A stretch of DNA of 5,728 nucleotides from Eubacterium sp. (GTDB lineage Bacteria > Bacillota > Clostridia > Lachnospirales > Lachnospiraceae): contig JAILAS010000102.1 in the NCBI GenBank assembly GCA_024681495.1, positions 1-5,728 on the forward strand, read 5' to 3'. A program made the translations under genes and the position numbers. Every line of letters begins with the position of its first letter. The first letter of the stretch is position 1. The notes under the pieces were generated by a model. It was not told the DNA's origin. It was given only the letters and a program-made list of their open reading frames with translations, and made no database searches. Below are positions 5,126 to 5,728 of this stretch, in pieces.

Positions 5126-5728
5126 TTACAGGAATGTACCGACGCAGTGGTCGTCCAGCTTCCAGAGGAGCGCGATGGCAATCACGTCCACGATGAGGAA
5201 GAGGAGATAAGCGCCCTGGTATCCGCCCAGCACGCTGAGCCCCAGGCTGAGCAGCACGTACGCGCAGCTCCTTAACACGGACATGATGGGGAAGATGACG
5301 CCCCATGCGCGCACGAAGTCGTGGCGCCCGAACTTCGTAGCCACGATTGACGAGCCGAGGTTGCCGATTCCTCCGAGGCCGAAGCCGATCATGAAGATTG
5401 ACAGGACCGTGGTCGTGCGGGTGAAGGGCAGGCACTGGAGGGCCAGCGTCGCCAGGTACCAGAGGCCGTAAACAATGGACGCCTTGCGGGTCGTGAGCAT
5501 CTGGTCCAAAACTCCCCAAAAGTAGGAGCCAAAACAGCCGAACAATGCAGCAAAAGTCACAAAGGCCAGCGCAGTCTCGTTGTCGTACTCGAGGGAGATG
5601 AGCCTGGGGAGCAGCTGCGAGATGAGTCCGACGGTAATCATGTAGAACACGCCGTATGCGATTCCGATGAACCACGTCTCCTTCATGCGGACTATCTTCC
5701 CTATGGTGAGGGGGGAGACGTAGTCGAG
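5126..5728 (-). CDS. Second OFA-type MFS transporter, 5' part cut by window edge
   Basis: The C-terminal 200 residues of a paralogue of the complete MFS gene; the frame continues through the right edge and no start is visible. An internal ATG at 5686 corresponds to Met239 of the paralogue and is not a start. The visible part covers the end of the central loop (YVSPLTIGKIVRMKE) and the C-terminal six-helix half. It shares long identical runs with the neighbour, such as TTRKASIVY, LSIFMIGFG and SSIVATKFGR; by eye well over half the positions are identical. The helix 11 arginine is kept (SVLRSCAY). It ends at WKLDDHCVGTFL, shortly after the last helix, without the neighbour's acidic tail. A strong terminator follows, so it is transcribed separately. 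Probably an organic anion carrier of the inner membrane; substrate unknown. Confidence 0.88.
   Translation of the reverse strand, partial: LDYVSPLTIGKIVRMKETWFIGIAYGVFYMITVGLISQLLPRLISLEYDNETALAFVTFAALFGCFGSYFWGVLDQMLTTRKASIVYGLWYLATLALQCLPFTRTTTVLSIFMIGFGLGGIGNLGSSIVATKFGRHDFVRAWGVIFPIMSVLRSCAYVLLSLGLSVLGGYQGAYLLFLIVDVIAIALLWKLDDHCVGTFL

Noticed and set aside
4947..5675. 242-codon open frame on the minus strand
   Set aside because: It is a shifted frame of the partial MFS gene running on through its terminator and the intergenic region; the product is rich in Arg, His and Pro and resembles no family.

Overview
The window reads as a chromosomal stretch from a Gram-positive anaerobe of moderate GC content. 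The grounds are indirect: a MacB/FtsX-type ATPase and giant permease pair with Gram-positive style sequence, OFA-type MFS carriers in tandem, and a likely TTG start. Eggerthellales/Coriobacteriia or an anaerobic Clostridia lineage would fit. The sequence alone does not settle the taxonomy.

Layout, left to right. (1) 1-357, plus strand: the 3' part of a small hotdog-fold thioesterase of the FlK (fluoroacetyl-CoA thioesterase)-like family, with Thr, Glu and His active-site positions at the FlK spacing; its N-terminus lies outside the window. (2) About 365-3471, plus strand: a self-contained ABC operon. A good sigma-70/sigma-A type promoter carries an inverted repeat on the predicted transcription start and lies inside a wider inverted repeat. 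It is followed by a MacB-class ATPase (232 aa, TTG start at 446) and, 5 bases later, a 773-aa two-module FtsX-family permease. The operon ends at a hairpin with A and T tracts on its two sides (3473-3508), which can also terminate the gene arriving from the right. (3) 3570-4916, minus strand: a complete 448-aa MFS carrier of the oxalate/formate antiporter (OFA) type with an acidic C-terminal tail. (4) 4917-5125: a 209-base intergenic region holding a direct repeat and weak -10 box near the MFS start, a cluster of GCACAG/CTGTGC dyads, a small hairpin, and a long intrinsic terminator. (5) 5126-5728, minus strand: the C-terminal 200 residues of a second, closely related MFS carrier, cut by the right edge.

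How the parts fit. The ABC pair probably forms one membrane complex of the mechanotransmission (MacB/LolCDE/BceAB) type, repressed or induced through the operator at its promoter; its substrate cannot be read from the sequence. The two MFS genes are a tandem duplication with separate transcriptional control, since a terminator stands between them, so they may serve different substrates or conditions. Nothing visible links the thioesterase, the ABC operon and the carriers into one pathway.

I see no CRISPR array, tRNA, rRNA, transposase, phage gene or clearly new multi-gene system. The most interesting material is regulatory: the nested dyads at the ABC promoter, the overlapping dyads before the first MFS gene, and the near-identical initiation regions of the ATPase and permease.
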